From assembly GCA_036514535.1 (NCBI GenBank), contig DATBWZ010000109.1:1-63909 (forward strand): a stretch of 63,909 nucleotides of DNA, in the 5' to 3' direction. Shown piece after piece: positions 42,789 through 52,136 of the stretch (positions are counted from its first letter, which is position 1; each line of letters opens with the position of its first letter). The notes beneath the pieces were generated by a model. It was not told the origin of the DNA. It ran no database searches and worked only from the letters and a program-made list of their open reading frames with translations. Made by a program: the position numbers and the translations under genes. This stretch comes from DATBWZ01 sp036514535 (GTDB lineage: Bacteria > JAMCPX01 > DATBWZ01).

Positions 42789-43868
42789 ATGAAAATTTTA
42801 CACATAAGTTCTGAAAAACAAGGATGGTCCGGGGGAGCTGAACAGATGTTTGCACTTTCCTGCGGTATGAGGGATAGGGGGCATACTGTTATTGTCGGGT
42901 GTCCCACAGGAAGTTCTATTGAAGAAAAGGCAGTAACTGCCGGATTCAACGCTATTGTTCTGCCTATGTTCAATGACATTGATTTCTATTCAGCAATAAA
43001 ACTTGCTTTTTTCTGCCGCAGGTCTGGCATTGATATAGTTCATGCCCAGCATCCAAGGGCTCATGCTGTAGCACTTTTGTCTTCGTATTTTACCCGGATG
43101 CCGCCGCTGGTCGTAACCAGAAGGGTGTCTTTTCCTATTGAGAACAATTTTCCAGCCAGGTGGAAATACATTAATTCAAAAATCAAAAAATTTATCTGCG
43201 TTGCTAATGCTGTAAAAAGAGAGCTTGAAAAGTTTGGCGTGCCTGCAGATAAACTTGAGGTTATTTACAGCGGAGTCAACATAAAGAAATTTCACCCCGG
43301 GGAAAGAAAAGGAGAATCATTTAATGCTCCAGTAGTAGGCAGCGTTGCAAATTTTTCGCACTGGAAGGGTCAATCGGTATTTCTTGAATCATCTCGGATT
43401 ATCAGAAATAAAAAGCCCGAATGCTGTTTTTTGCTTGCTGGCAGGGATACTGATTCTGAAAAGGTGAAAAATTTGGTCAATAAACACGGTATTGCTGAAA
43501 AAACTGCGTTGCTTGGATTCAAAAACAATGTTCCGGAAGTTATGTCCAATCTGACAATTTTTGTCTGTTCGTCTACTGGCGCGGAAGGGTTATCGGGGAC
43601 GCTCCGTGAGGCAATGGCTATGGGACTTCCGGTTGTGGCTACCGATGTTGGCGGAAACAGGGAGATTGTAAAGCATATGGAAACGGGAATGCTTGTGCCG
43701 CCTCGTGATCCCGGTGCGATTGCCGAAGCGGTAATCTTTCTGCTTGATCATTCGCAGGATGCGAAAGCTATGGGCGAAAGAGGGAGATCTCTGGTATCAG
43801 AAAACTTTACCACGGACATGATGGTTGAACGGACAGAAAAGGTTTATAAGAAAATTGTAGAAGCGTAA
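42789..43868 (+). CDS. Glycosyltransferase family 4 (GT-B fold)
   Basis: An N-terminal Rossmann half begins MKILHISSEKQGWSGGAE, with the Gly-Gly donor-side loop. The C-terminal half has GSVANFSHWKGQSVFLES, then the E-x7-E type motif in EGLSGTLREAMAMGLPVVATDVGG, typical for retaining nucleotide-sugar transferases of family GT4. The start is the ATG at 42789; an ATG at 42747 adds residues with no family match. Sugar donor and acceptor cannot be told. It is followed after 24 bases by glmU, which supplies UDP-GlcNAc, so a cell-surface glycan is a reasonable guess. Confidence 0.88.
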   Translation: MKILHISSEKQGWSGGAEQMFALSCGMRDRGHTVIVGCPTGSSIEEKAVTAGFNAIVLPMFNDIDFYSAIKLAFFCRRSGIDIVHAQHPRAHAVALLSSYFTRMPPLVVTRRVSFPIENNFPARWKYINSKIKKFICVANAVKRELEKFGVPADKLEVIYSGVNIKKFHPGERKGESFNAPVVGSVANFSHWKGQSVFLESSRIIRNKKPECCFLLAGRDTDSEKVKNLVNKHGIAEKTALLGFKNNVPEVMSNLTIFVCSSTGAEGLSGTLREAMAMGLPVVATDVGGNREIVKHMETGMLVPPRDPGAIAEAVIFLLDHSQDAKAMGERGRSLVSENFTTDMMVERTEKVYKKIVEA

Positions 43869-43880
43869 AATTTGTGTTAG

Positions 43881-43886
43881 TATAAC
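43881..43886 (+). promoter_or_regulatory. -10-like box directly ahead of glmU
   Basis: TATAAC lies 6 bases before the glmU ATG (43893), and no Shine-Dalgarno intervenes. Initiation 7 bases after it would fall on the ATG. No good -35 is seen at 17 bp; TTGTAG is 20 bp away. Confidence 0.3.
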
Positions 43887-43892
43887 TCAACT

Positions 43893-45284
43893 ATGCAAAA
43901 TCTTGCTGTAATAATTCTTGCTGCGGGAAAGGGGAAGAGAATGAAATCCACTCTCCCAAAGGTTATTATGCCAATTGCGGGAAAATCTATGATTTTTTAT
44001 CTGGTGCACAATGCTCAGAAACTCAGGGCAAGCAGGATCGTTATTGTCGTTGGTCACAAAGAACATCTTGTCAGGGAATCCGCGGGTAGTATCAAGGGCG
44101 TAACCTTTGCTGTCCAGAAAGAGCAACTTGGCACCGGGCATGCCGTTCTTTGTGCAAAGAGAGTTCTTAAGAATTTTTCAGGCAGCGTTATGATTTTATC
44201 CGGCGATGTTCCGCTGCTCAGTATGGAAACCCTGCGGCAATTCGTCGCTCTGCACAGACGCAGAGGAGCTACTTTGAGCTTGATGACAGCGGTTTTTGAA
44301 AAATCACATGGTTATGGGCGGGTGATCAGGGATGATTCCGGCCGGGTGTGGAAAATTGTTGAAGAAACGGATGCGACTGCTTCAGAAAAAGCTATTAAAG
44401 AGATTAACGCAGGAGTATATCTTGTTGACGCTGAATTTCTTTTCAGAGCCCTTAAAAATACCCTAAAGGATAATAAGCAAGGAGAATATTATCTGCCTCA
44501 TATACTAAATTACGCATACAGTGCGGGAGAAAAGATCTTTGCGCTTCCCATTCAAAAACACGAAGAAATCAGGGGCGTAAATACGAGACTTGAGCTTGCC
44601 GAGGCCGACAGAATTATGAGAAAAAGGCTCATTGAAAGGTATGCTATGAACGGCGTTACATTTCTTAATCCCGATTCAACATACATTGATTTTGATGTCC
44701 GGATAAAGCCAGATTGTATAATTTATCCTAACACCTTTATGTTAGGTAATACTACCGTAGGCAGCGGATGCATTATAGAGCAGGGGGCAACTATTATAAA
44801 TTCCCACCTTGGCAAGAATGTCCGTGTAAAATCTTATTCCGTAATACGGGACAGCGTCATTAAATCCGGGGCGCAAATTGGTCCTTTTGCTCATCTCAGG
44901 CCCAACAGCACAGTAGGCGAAGATTCCCGCATTGGAAATTTTGTAGAATTGAAGAATACCGTGATAGGAAAAAATACTAAGGCATCGCACCTGTCGTATC
45001 TTGGAGATGCTGAGATAGGAAGGAATGTTAATATAGGGTGCGGGACCATTACCTGCAATTATGACGGATTTAAAAAACATAAGACAAGTATAGCCAACGG
45101 TGTGTTTGTAGGAAGCGACACACAATTTGTGGCTCCTGTAAAAATAGGAAAGAATGCTTACATCGGGGCAGGGTCAACTATTACTAAAGATGTTTCCGCC
45201 GGCAGTCTTGGCATATCAAGGGCGCGCCAAAGCAATATCCCTGGTTTTTACAAGCGGTTTATAACGAGGAAAGGCGAACGGTAG
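43893..45284 (+). CDS. glmU: Bifunctional UDP-GlcNAc pyrophosphorylase / GlcN-1-P acetyltransferase
   Basis: GlmU makes UDP-GlcNAc for peptidoglycan and lipid A. The uridylyltransferase domain opens with LAAGKGKRMKS (residues 9-19) and has SGDVPLL near 107. The C-terminal left-handed beta helix (about 255-450) shows hexapeptide repeats such as IGPFAHLRPNSTVGEDSRIGN, and the acetyltransferase residues in NYDGFKKHKT. Length 463 is standard. One base separates it from glmS. It lacks a ribosome site and may be read leaderless or coupled. Confidence 0.95.
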   Translation: MQNLAVIILAAGKGKRMKSTLPKVIMPIAGKSMIFYLVHNAQKLRASRIVIVVGHKEHLVRESAGSIKGVTFAVQKEQLGTGHAVLCAKRVLKNFSGSVMILSGDVPLLSMETLRQFVALHRRRGATLSLMTAVFEKSHGYGRVIRDDSGRVWKIVEETDATASEKAIKEINAGVYLVDAEFLFRALKNTLKDNKQGEYYLPHILNYAYSAGEKIFALPIQKHEEIRGVNTRLELAEADRIMRKRLIERYAMNGVTFLNPDSTYIDFDVRIKPDCIIYPNTFMLGNTTVGSGCIIEQGATIINSHLGKNVRVKSYSVIRDSVIKSGAQIGPFAHLRPNSTVGEDSRIGNFVELKNTVIGKNTKASHLSYLGDAEIGRNVNIGCGTITCNYDGFKKHKTSIANGVFVGSDTQFVAPVKIGKNAYIGAGSTITKDVSAGSLGISRARQSNIPGFYKRFITRKGER

Positions 45285-45285
45285 C

Positions 45286-47115
45286 ATGTGCGGCATTGTC
45301 GGATATATAGGCAGCAGGAATGCTGTCCCGGTATTGGTAGATGCTCTTAAGCGGCAGGAGTACCGGGGCTATGATTCCGCCGGCATTGCGGTATTTACAG
45401 ACAAGTCTCTTGATGTTGTTAGAAAGAAGGGTAAGATCAAGGAACTGGAGAAACTGTTAGAAGGGAAAAATCTGAATAGCCATATCGGCATCGGACATAC
45501 AAGGTGGGCTACACATGGAATGCCAAGCGATGAAAATGCTCATCCGCACAGGGCCGGCGGTGTTGTTGTTGTGCATAATGGAATTATTGAAAATTATCTG
45601 TCTCTTAAGGCCCAACTAATAAAGAAAAAACATGTTTTTAGATCGCAGACGGATACAGAGGTAATTGCGCATTTAATTGATAATTACATAAAATCAGGAC
45701 TTGGTTTTGAAAGGGCATTTTTCAGAGCAATCAAGGATCTGAAAGGGTCTTTTGCAATAGTTGTTCTTTACGAAAAGGAACCTGGTTTTATAATGGCAGC
45801 GAGGCTTAACAGCCCTCTTGTTGTTGGTTCAGGTGATTCCGAAAATTTTTTAGCTTCAGACATTCCTGCAATTTTACCATATACCAATCACATTACGATT
45901 ATGAACGATATGGAGGCGGCAAAAATTGACTCCAGATCAATAAAACTCTCCGATTTTAAAGGACATACAATTAAAAGATTGCCCAGCACAATCACCTGGA
46001 CCGCTTCAATGGCTGAGAAGGAAGGATTTTCACATTTTATGGAAAAGGAGATATTTGAACAGCCCGGTATAATTGCTGAAACGCTCAGGGGAAGGTATTC
46101 TCTTGAGAGCGGCGAGGCGCTGTTTGAGGATTCCAGGGCGCTGAATAATCTGCTTGCGAATATCACAAATATTTGTATTGTTGCCTGCGGAACATCGTAT
46201 CATGCCGGACTTGTTGGCAAGTATATTATTGAGGATCTGGCAGGGATTCCGGTGTATGTGGACCATGCCTCTGAGTTCAGGTACAGAAATCCGGTAGTGA
46301 ATAAAGAAACGCTGGTGATTGCTATATCCCAGTCAGGAGAGACTGCCGATACTCTTGCAGGCATACGCGAAGCAAAATCCAAGGGCGCCGCTGTAATATC
46401 CATTTGCAATGTTATGGATTCTTCTATTCCGAGAGAATCGGGTCTCACTCTGTATACAAGAGCCGGTCCTGAGATCGGGGTTGCTTCCACAAAGGCATAT
46501 ACGGCGCAGATTGTGGTATTGACATTGCTTGCCATTGTGCTTTCTCAGAAAACCGGCGCAACAGGAGCCAGAGAAAGAAAAAATTTTATCAGGGAATTTT
46601 TGAAATTACCCAAGATTGCGGAGAAAATTTTAGCAAGGAGCGTGGGGATCAGAGCGCTGGCAAGGAAATTCTATGCATTTAAGCATTTTCTCTATCTTGG
46701 ACGCGGGATAAGTTTTCCTGTTGCTATGGAGGGGGCTCTTAAGTTGAAAGAGATTTCATATATACATGCTGAAGCCTATTCCGCAGGGGAAATGAAGCAT
46801 GGTCCGATTGCCTTGATTGACGAGGATATGCCTTCGTTTTTTTTATGCCCTAAAGGGAAAACATATGAAAAAACCTTGTCAAACATGGCGGAGGTTAAGG
46901 CAAGGGATGGCAGAATCATTGCTCTTGCAACGGAGCGGGATAATGATATTAAAAAGGTTGCGGACGATATATTTTATATTCCGGATGTTCCGGAACTGCT
47001 TTTGCCAGTTGCGCTTATCCTGCCGCTGCAGCTGTTTGCTTATTATGTCGCAGTCCTGAGAGGCACAGATCTGGATCAACCGAGAAATCTCGCCAAGAGC
47101 GTTACAGTGGAATAA
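45286..47115 (+). CDS. glmS: Glucosamine-6-phosphate synthase (glutamine)
   Basis: GlmS makes glucosamine-6-phosphate from fructose-6-phosphate and glutamine. The glutaminase nucleophile Cys2 starts MCGIVGYIG. The GHTRWATHG motif is near residue 65, and two SIS isomerase domains follow (CGTSYHAG near 305, SQSGETADTL near 350). It ends in the conserved DQPRNLAKSVTVE. The 609-residue length is exact for the family. No glmS ribozyme is possible in the one-base gap upstream. The glmU-glmS pair is a common operon. Confidence 0.96.
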   Translation: MCGIVGYIGSRNAVPVLVDALKRQEYRGYDSAGIAVFTDKSLDVVRKKGKIKELEKLLEGKNLNSHIGIGHTRWATHGMPSDENAHPHRAGGVVVVHNGIIENYLSLKAQLIKKKHVFRSQTDTEVIAHLIDNYIKSGLGFERAFFRAIKDLKGSFAIVVLYEKEPGFIMAARLNSPLVVGSGDSENFLASDIPAILPYTNHITIMNDMEAAKIDSRSIKLSDFKGHTIKRLPSTITWTASMAEKEGFSHFMEKEIFEQPGIIAETLRGRYSLESGEALFEDSRALNNLLANITNICIVACGTSYHAGLVGKYIIEDLAGIPVYVDHASEFRYRNPVVNKETLVIAISQSGETADTLAGIREAKSKGAAVISICNVMDSSIPRESGLTLYTRAGPEIGVASTKAYTAQIVVLTLLAIVLSQKTGATGARERKNFIREFLKLPKIAEKILARSVGIRALARKFYAFKHFLYLGRGISFPVAMEGALKLKEISYIHAEAYSAGEMKHGPIALIDEDMPSFFLCPKGKTYEKTLSNMAEVKARDGRIIALATERDNDIKKVADDIFYIPDVPELLLPVALILPLQLFAYYVAVLRGTDLDQPRNLAKSVTVE

Positions 47116-47126
47116 TGAGTTTAATA

Positions 47127-48128
47127 TCAATCTTCCGGTTTTATAGTTTCCCCAATCTTTAATATTTTCAGCTCGCTTCCGTCTGGATCAGCTCGCCAAA
47201 CACTGGAAAGTTCCTTAGGCGGCAGGTCAATTGGCTCATCGCCCTCACGGAATGTGCCCCAGTGAACAGGTATGAGAATTTTAGGTTTAAGAATGATTGA
47301 AATCTTATGTGTATCTTCAGGATTTATGTGATTGGTTTTCATAAACCATCTTGGCTCGTATGCGCCGACTGGCAGAATGGCAATATCCATTTCCCCGGTT
47401 TTTTCTTTTATCATAGAGAAGAGGCTTTCGTTGAAACCGGTATCGCCTGAGTAATAGATTTTTGAAGCGCCATTTATGAAGTATCCACCCCACAGGGATT
47501 TCATTGTGTCAAAGATGAATCTCTTGGACCAGTGCTGTGAAGGCACAAAGGTTATAATTCCATAACTTTCCCACCAGCCGAGCTCTATTACATTTTTTAT
47601 CCCTATGCATTCTGTAAATTTTTTCATGCCTAACGGGACAATGAATAAAGCGCCGGGGTGGTCTGTTTGAATAATCCTGAGGGAACGGATGTCAAAATGA
47701 TCATAGTGACTGTGGCTTAAGAGAACATAGTGGATTTCTGGTATATCATTGGGAAAGACCGGAGATGGCGCGAATCTTTTAATAAATGGCGGGGAAAAGA
47801 ATATTGGATCTGTCAGTATTGTCTTTCCGTCAATTCTGATCAGAACAGATGAATGGCCGAGCCATGTAACGGAATTTTCTTTGCTCCGGATATTATCAAG
47901 AATAGTTTCTCTGTTTATCAGGGGTGGGGGATCTCCATCAGGAGTTTTCAGATTGCGCCTTCGTTCCCTGCCCCACTTTAAAATATCAGAGAATTTTTTT
48001 ATTTCATATTCCGGATTTATGTTTTTAAAAACCCCGGCAGTTTTGTCAAAATAAGGGTTTCTCGCCAGAATTTCTGAATTTTCAACGGAAAGAAGCGAAC
48101 AGATTGAACCTACAATGTTTAAAAACAT
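47127..48128 (-). CDS. Metallo-beta-lactamase-fold hydrolase, NAPE-PLD/UlaG-like
   Basis: The fold signature LLSHSHYDHFDIRSL gives the His-x-His-x-Asp-His metal site. TWLGHSSVLIRIDGKTILTDP in front of it, and YSGDTGFNESL and IPVHWGTF after it, are typical of the subfamily related to N-acyl-phosphatidylethanolamine phospholipase D and to RomA. Members act on phosphodiesters or lactones; substrate here is unknown. The 333-residue protein begins with a short hydrophobic stretch (MFLNIVGSICSLLSV) that could be a membrane-association or weak signal segment. It converges on glmS. Confidence 0.82.
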   Translation of the reverse strand: MFLNIVGSICSLLSVENSEILARNPYFDKTAGVFKNINPEYEIKKFSDILKWGRERRRNLKTPDGDPPPLINRETILDNIRSKENSVTWLGHSSVLIRIDGKTILTDPIFFSPPFIKRFAPSPVFPNDIPEIHYVLLSHSHYDHFDIRSLRIIQTDHPGALFIVPLGMKKFTECIGIKNVIELGWWESYGIITFVPSQHWSKRFIFDTMKSLWGGYFINGASKIYYSGDTGFNESLFSMIKEKTGEMDIAILPVGAYEPRWFMKTNHINPEDTHKISIILKPKILIPVHWGTFREGDEPIDLPPKELSSVWRADPDGSELKILKIGETIKPED

Positions 48129-48164
48129 TCCGTAACCGTCTTAGTTAATAATTATAACCCGGGA

Positions 48165-48350
48165 TCAGGGTTTTTTGCAGGTATTTATTCCTGCTATCCT
48201 GTACAGGAGGCAGAAGCCTGTTAGTGCAGTGAAAATCGGAAGCAAGCCGATTAATCCCCACCAGCTCTTAAAATAAAATCCAATTCCAAGTATAATCAAC
48301 CCGATTATTATTCTTAAAAATTTGTCCAGGTTGCCCACATTCTGCTTCAT
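48165..48350 (-). CDS. DUF2892 (YgaP-type) small membrane protein
   Basis: The 61-residue protein reads MKQNVGNLDKFLRIIIGL at the start, then two membrane helices separated by WGLIGL and a CLLYRIAGINTC end. This is the DUF2892 pattern, found alone or fused to rhodanese domains. The function is unknown. It stands between the MBL-fold gene and tRNA-Gln on the same strand. Confidence 0.85.
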   Translation of the reverse strand: MKQNVGNLDKFLRIIIGLIILGIGFYFKSWWGLIGLLPIFTALTGFCLLYRIAGINTCKKP

Positions 48351-48383
48351 ATTTCACCCCCAGATTTGCCATGGTCTACAATT

Positions 48384-48457
48384 TGGCTGGGGGACCAGGA
48401 TTCGAACCTAGACCAATGGGTTCAGAGCCCATCGTCCTACCATTAGACGATCCCCCA
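48384..48457 (-). tRNA. tRNA-Gln (CTG anticodon)
   Basis: The minus strand folds into a full cloverleaf. The acceptor stem TGGGGGA pairs with TCCCCCA, with discriminator G and an encoded CCA end. The anticodon loop CTCTGAA is held by an ATGGG/CCCAT stem and reads CTG, for the Gln codon CAG. The T-arm GGTTCGAATCC is standard. A strong promoter lies 18 bases upstream. Confidence 0.97.
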
Positions 48458-48474
48458 ATGGAACTTAATAGTAA

Positions 48475-48503
48475 AGAATAACAATTGGGGCGGTTTTTGT
48501 CAA
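48475..48503 (-). promoter_or_regulatory. Promoter of tRNA-Gln
   Basis: On the minus strand TTGACA (48498-48503) and TATTCT (48475-48480) are separated by exactly 17 bp. This is a near-consensus sigma-70 promoter at a suitable distance from the tRNA 5' end. Confidence 0.75.
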
Positions 48504-48583
48504 CAGAATGTAGAAGTTAAGGCCATTCGCGCCATTATGAGCTCATGGGGCTGCCCCGCGGTTAAATAATTTTGGAAACCTCG

Positions 48584-48612
48584 TTGCGATTCAACGCTAA
48601 AACTGGTATAAT
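48584..48612 (+). promoter_or_regulatory. Promoter of tilS
   Basis: TTGCGA (48584-48589) and a perfect TATAAT (48607-48612) are 17 bp apart, with a TGG extension in front of the -10. The leader to the ATG at 48640 is about 20 bases and has no clear Shine-Dalgarno. The rest of the 180-base gap holds the divergent tRNA promoter. Confidence 0.7.
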
Positions 48613-48639
48613 TAAATCTATCAATCGGTTAGATCTACC

Positions 48640-50043
48640 ATGCAATTAATTAATAAAATAAAATCTATCATTAAAAAATATTCCATGCTCAGACATGGAG
48701 ACAGGGTTCTTGTCGGTGTTTCCGGAGGCCCTGATTCAATCGCGTTGCTTGATATTCTGAACGAATTAAAGAATGAATTCAATCTTCAACTGGCAGTTGC
48801 CCATCTTAACCATGGGTTGAGGAGAAAAGAGTCTAACAGGGATGAAGATTTTGTAAAAAGAATGACTAAAATCTACGGGCTGAAATGCTATTCAAAAAAA
48901 TTAAGGCGTGGTTTTCTCAAGATGAAAGGTGTATCTCCGGAGGAGAGCGCCCGCAAGGCGAGGCATAAGTATTTTGAGTTTCTTTTGAAAAAGAAGAGAT
49001 TTACGAGAATCGCTCTTGGTCACACAGCCGATGACCAGGCAGAGACTGTTCTGATGAGATTCTTGAGGGGGTCCGGCCTCAGGGGGATATCCGGCATACC
49101 TCCGGTCAGGAAAAGCGGGGAAATAATCCGGCCATTGATAGGGATTTGGAAAACAGATGTAAAGACATATCTGAAACAGAAAAAAATAGACTATGTAATT
49201 GATTCCACGAATATTTCACAGGATTTTTTAAGAAATCGCATAAGAAACAACCTGATTCCCTATCTTGAGAAGAATTTTAATCCCAATATTAAAAATAACC
49301 TTGTCAGGATGGCAGAAATTTTTTCAATGGAAGAAAAAATGCTTGATAGGTTTACCAAAATGATTGAAAAGGATGTGTTGCTTGTGTCAGGTGATTCCGC
49401 CTTTGTGAATCTTGAAAAGTTTAACCTTTTTGATAGAGGCGCAAGGATCAGATTAATCCAGAAGGCAATAGAAACCATACTTGGCGATCTCAAGCAGTTC
49501 GGAAGCGCGCATTTTGAAAACATACTCAGTCTTGCTTCTGGTAGCACACCAAATACAGAGATTGCACTGCCCAGGTCGCTTATATGCGGAAGGGAGTATA
49601 ATAGAATTAAAATTTATACTAAAAAAGATATAAAAAACAATAAGTTAAGTGAAAAAAATAATGTTAAACTTAATATTAATGGCAAGACGATTTTAGCCCT
49701 ATCAGGCATGACTATAAAATCAAAAGTTGTCCTCCGGAACAAAATTAAAAGTCTAATTGCCCCTGATAATCTTGCGTACCTTGATCTGGATAAACTCGCG
49801 GAACCATTATTCTTCAGGAATTACATTGACGGGGACAGGTTTATCCCCCTCGGTTCGCAGGGGAGCAAGAAACTTAAGGATTTTTTTATTGACGAAAAGG
49901 TGCCCAAAGATATAAGGCGGCGAATTCCAATACTCATTTCAGGAAGCAGTATTGCGTGGGTCGCCGGATATAGGATAGATGAACGGTTTAGGGTTATTGG
50001 CAATACTAAAAGGGTGCTGTCGCTTGAAATTAAACAAAGATAA
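48640..50043 (+). CDS. tilS: tRNA(Ile)-lysidine synthase TilS
   Basis: TilS attaches lysine to C34 of the CAT-anticodon tRNA-Ile using ATP. The N-type PP-loop SGGPDS is at residues 28-33, and AHLNHGLRRKESNRDEDFV follows. GHTADDQAETVLMRFLRGSG and SRDF-like STNISQDFLRNRIRN mark the substrate site. The C-terminal TilS domain ends with FIPLGSQGSKKLKDFFID. Length 467 is typical. It has its own promoter and is oriented away from tRNA-Gln. Confidence 0.94.
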   Translation: MQLINKIKSIIKKYSMLRHGDRVLVGVSGGPDSIALLDILNELKNEFNLQLAVAHLNHGLRRKESNRDEDFVKRMTKIYGLKCYSKKLRRGFLKMKGVSPEESARKARHKYFEFLLKKKRFTRIALGHTADDQAETVLMRFLRGSGLRGISGIPPVRKSGEIIRPLIGIWKTDVKTYLKQKKIDYVIDSTNISQDFLRNRIRNNLIPYLEKNFNPNIKNNLVRMAEIFSMEEKMLDRFTKMIEKDVLLVSGDSAFVNLEKFNLFDRGARIRLIQKAIETILGDLKQFGSAHFENILSLASGSTPNTEIALPRSLICGREYNRIKIYTKKDIKNNKLSEKNNVKLNINGKTILALSGMTIKSKVVLRNKIKSLIAPDNLAYLDLDKLAEPLFFRNYIDGDRFIPLGSQGSKKLKDFFIDEKVPKDIRRRIPILISGSSIAWVAGYRIDERFRVIGNTKRVLSLEIKQR

Positions 50044-50136
50044 AACTTTCGCTGCAGGTTTACAATGACGATTTAGCATAACAATCCCTTGATTTTTTAC
50101 TTTCTCAATATAAAATAAAAGCCTGTCATTGTTTAT

Positions 50137-50691
50137 ATGAAAAGAAAAATTCTTGCAATAGTTGGAATGTGTGGCGCTGGTAAATCAGAGGTTACAGCGT
50201 TCCTGGAAGAAAAAGGGTTGCCTAAGATAAGATTCGGGGACATTACGGATCAGTTTTTAAAAAAATGGAATCTTAAAAGGAATGAAAAAAATGAAAGGTT
50301 TATACGGGAAAAATTAAGAAAAAAATACGGAATGGCTGCCTATGCAACACTTAATATCTCAAGGATCCAAAAACTGTTGAATAAATCAAGTGTGATTCTT
50401 GACGGATTGTATTCATGGGAGGAATATCTTTTAATAAGGAAGAAATTCGGCGATAAACTGACGGTTATATCCGTCCACGCCTCGCCAGGAACAAGGTATC
50501 TGAGGCTTTTGAGGAGAAAGATCCGCCCGCTGTCTTTTAATGAGTCAAACATAAGGGATAAGACAGAAATTGAGAACATAAACAAAGCTGGACCCATTGC
50601 TATGTCTGATTATATTATAGTGAACGAGGGGAATAGTATGACCGGGCTTAAAAAAGAGGTTGAAGGTTTATGGAAAAAGATAAAGAGATAA
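50137..50691 (+). CDS. P-loop nucleotide kinase-like protein (UPF0200/CoaE-like)
   Basis: A Walker A loop GMCGAGKS covers residues 10-17 of 184. The body has the layout of small kinases related to dephospho-CoA kinase and archaeal UPF0200 proteins: RFGDIT after the first helix, a lid rich in Arg (RLLRRKIRPLSF), and a SDYIIVNEGN strand near the end. It lies immediately before and overlaps the dCMP deaminase gene by 22 bases, which hints at a role in nucleotide metabolism; the substrate is unknown. No good ribosome site precedes the ATG. Confidence 0.75.
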   Translation: MKRKILAIVGMCGAGKSEVTAFLEEKGLPKIRFGDITDQFLKKWNLKRNEKNERFIREKLRKKYGMAAYATLNISRIQKLLNKSSVILDGLYSWEEYLLIRKKFGDKLTVISVHASPGTRYLRLLRRKIRPLSFNESNIRDKTEIENINKAGPIAMSDYIIVNEGNSMTGLKKEVEGLWKKIKR

Positions 50692-51182
50692 TAATCCCCG
50701 GTATTCCGGATTGGGATGATTTTTACCTTAATATTGCCGAGCATTACAGCAAACGGGCGCAGTGCCTGCGCAGGCAGTATGCTGCAGTCATTGTGGATTC
50801 CAGACATAAGTTTATTTCCGCAGGGTATAACGGGGCTCCCAGAAAAGTCAGTTCCTCTGTGGAGAAGGGTGTCTGCTACCGGTTGCAAAAGGGCATCCCT
50901 ACAGGAAGCAACTATGAACTCTGCAGATCCCTGCACGCAGAGATGAACGCAATACTGAGGGTCGGGCTGGAGGCTTGCAGGGGCACCACAATATATCTTT
51001 ACGGCTGGGATGTGCAAAAGAAAGCCCTATGCGGAACGCCGCCCTGCCTTATGTGCGTAAAGTTCATTGTGCAGGCGGAGATTGAGCGCGTTGTAATGCG
51101 CACAACGGATGGAGTCAGAATTTTAACCATTCAACAGCTGATGGATAAATTGGAAAAGGATGATTTTTCTTATCCTTATTGA
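50670..51182 (+). CDS. Deoxycytidylate deaminase (ComEB family)
   Basis: This zinc deaminase turns dCMP into dUMP for thymidylate synthesis. Zinc ligands are in LHAEMNAI (His and catalytic Glu) and PPCLMCVKF (two Cys). An additional Cys-His-rich zone near GVCYRLQKG and ELCRSLHAE matches the dCMP deaminase subfamily, which often binds a second zinc. The 170-residue length agrees with ComEB. The start overlaps the kinase-like gene. ComEB is only a name; competence is not implied. Confidence 0.87.
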   Translation: MEKDKEIIIPGIPDWDDFYLNIAEHYSKRAQCLRRQYAAVIVDSRHKFISAGYNGAPRKVSSSVEKGVCYRLQKGIPTGSNYELCRSLHAEMNAILRVGLEACRGTTIYLYGWDVQKKALCGTPPCLMCVKFIVQAEIERVVMRTTDGVRILTIQQLMDKLEKDDFSYPY

Positions 51183-51195
51183 TTATGGAACTATC

Positions 51196-51585
51196 ATGTT
51201 AAAAAAACTTTTCTGCTTATTTTTCACCATAGTAGGAATTGGATGCGCGCAGTCAGCTGAAAAATCCGGAGAGATAACCGTCCATGAATTGAAGCGATGG
51301 CTAGATGAAAAGAAGAATTTTGTGCTTATTGATGTTCGTACGCCTGGAGAGCATTCCGAAGGGTATATTCCCGGAACAGGCTGGAATATTGACTACAGGG
51401 AGCTGGAGAGGCGGATTGGAGAAACAGCCGTTCCCAGGGATAAAACTATTGTCGTCTACTGCCGGAGCGGGAGACGCAGCAGTATTGCTAAAAAAACGCT
51501 TACAAGCATGGGTTTCAAAAATGTTATAAATCTCAAAGGTTCAATGATTGCATGGGGTAAAGCAAGATATCCTGTTGCAAATTGA
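51196..51585 (+). CDS. Rhodanese-domain lipoprotein
   Basis: Starting at the ATG at 51196, the protein has a short signal ending in a VGIGC lipobox, so it should be lipid-anchored in the periplasm. A rhodanese domain follows: LIDVRTPGEHSEGYIPG and the active loop YCRSGRRS with the catalytic Cys. Such proteins transfer sulfane sulfur or handle thiols. An upstream in-frame start at 51160 would hide the signal peptide and is rejected. It lies 13 bases after the dCMP deaminase. Confidence 0.85.
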   Translation: MLKKLFCLFFTIVGIGCAQSAEKSGEITVHELKRWLDEKKNFVLIDVRTPGEHSEGYIPGTGWNIDYRELERRIGETAVPRDKTIVVYCRSGRRSSIAKKTLTSMGFKNVINLKGSMIAWGKARYPVAN

Positions 51586-51692
51586 AATATGGCGGTGTAA
51601 TTTATCTCAGATTCATTTTCCAGGGTAAAATAATAAAGCATAAATTTTACTGTAGTGTAATGTTAATTTTATGATAGAATAAAATTAAGTTT

Positions 51693-52085
51693 ATGTCCGA
51701 AGAAAAAAAACATATACAAAAGGATACGGTGCTGGATGCCGCAGACTCAGATTATCTTCTGCTGCGGATGGTTCCCGAGAATCTGATAGTGTCCCTGTTG
51801 ATTGTGGAAGGAGAAAAAAAGGGGCGGAAGATTTACATCAGAGAGTCACCCATGTTTATAGGCAGGGATGAGGGAATGGATATAGTATTTGATGATCACA
51901 GCATCTCAAGAGAGCATGCGGTAATTTACTTTTACAAGGGAAGATTTGAAGCGAAGGATCTTGGCAGTACAAATGGCATATTCGTAAACGGAAAAAGACA
52001 TGAGAAGGCCGAATTGAAAAACAGGGATACACTTAAGGTGGGCAAGATACTGATGCGTTTTATTATTGAAAGCAGGGAGCCTTAA
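51693..52085 (+). CDS. FHA-domain protein
   Basis: Residues about 30-125 form a forkhead-associated domain, which binds phosphothreonine. The key blocks are FIGRDEGMDIVFDD with the binding Arg, SISREHA with Ser and His, and GSTNGIFVNGK. The first 30 residues are charged and may hold the Thr that a kinase phosphorylates. No Ser/Thr kinase or secretion genes are nearby, so its partner is unknown. It lies 107 bases after the rhodanese gene, in an AT-rich gap with a possible TATGAT box at 51670-51675. Confidence 0.88.
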   Translation: MSEEKKHIQKDTVLDAADSDYLLLRMVPENLIVSLLIVEGEKKGRKIYIRESPMFIGRDEGMDIVFDDHSISREHAVIYFYKGRFEAKDLGSTNGIFVNGKRHEKAELKNRDTLKVGKILMRFIIESREP

Positions 52086-52136
52086 CCATTTGACTAGATC
52101 TGGTCCGGGGCCTAAAACTAAAAAGAGGAGAAAACT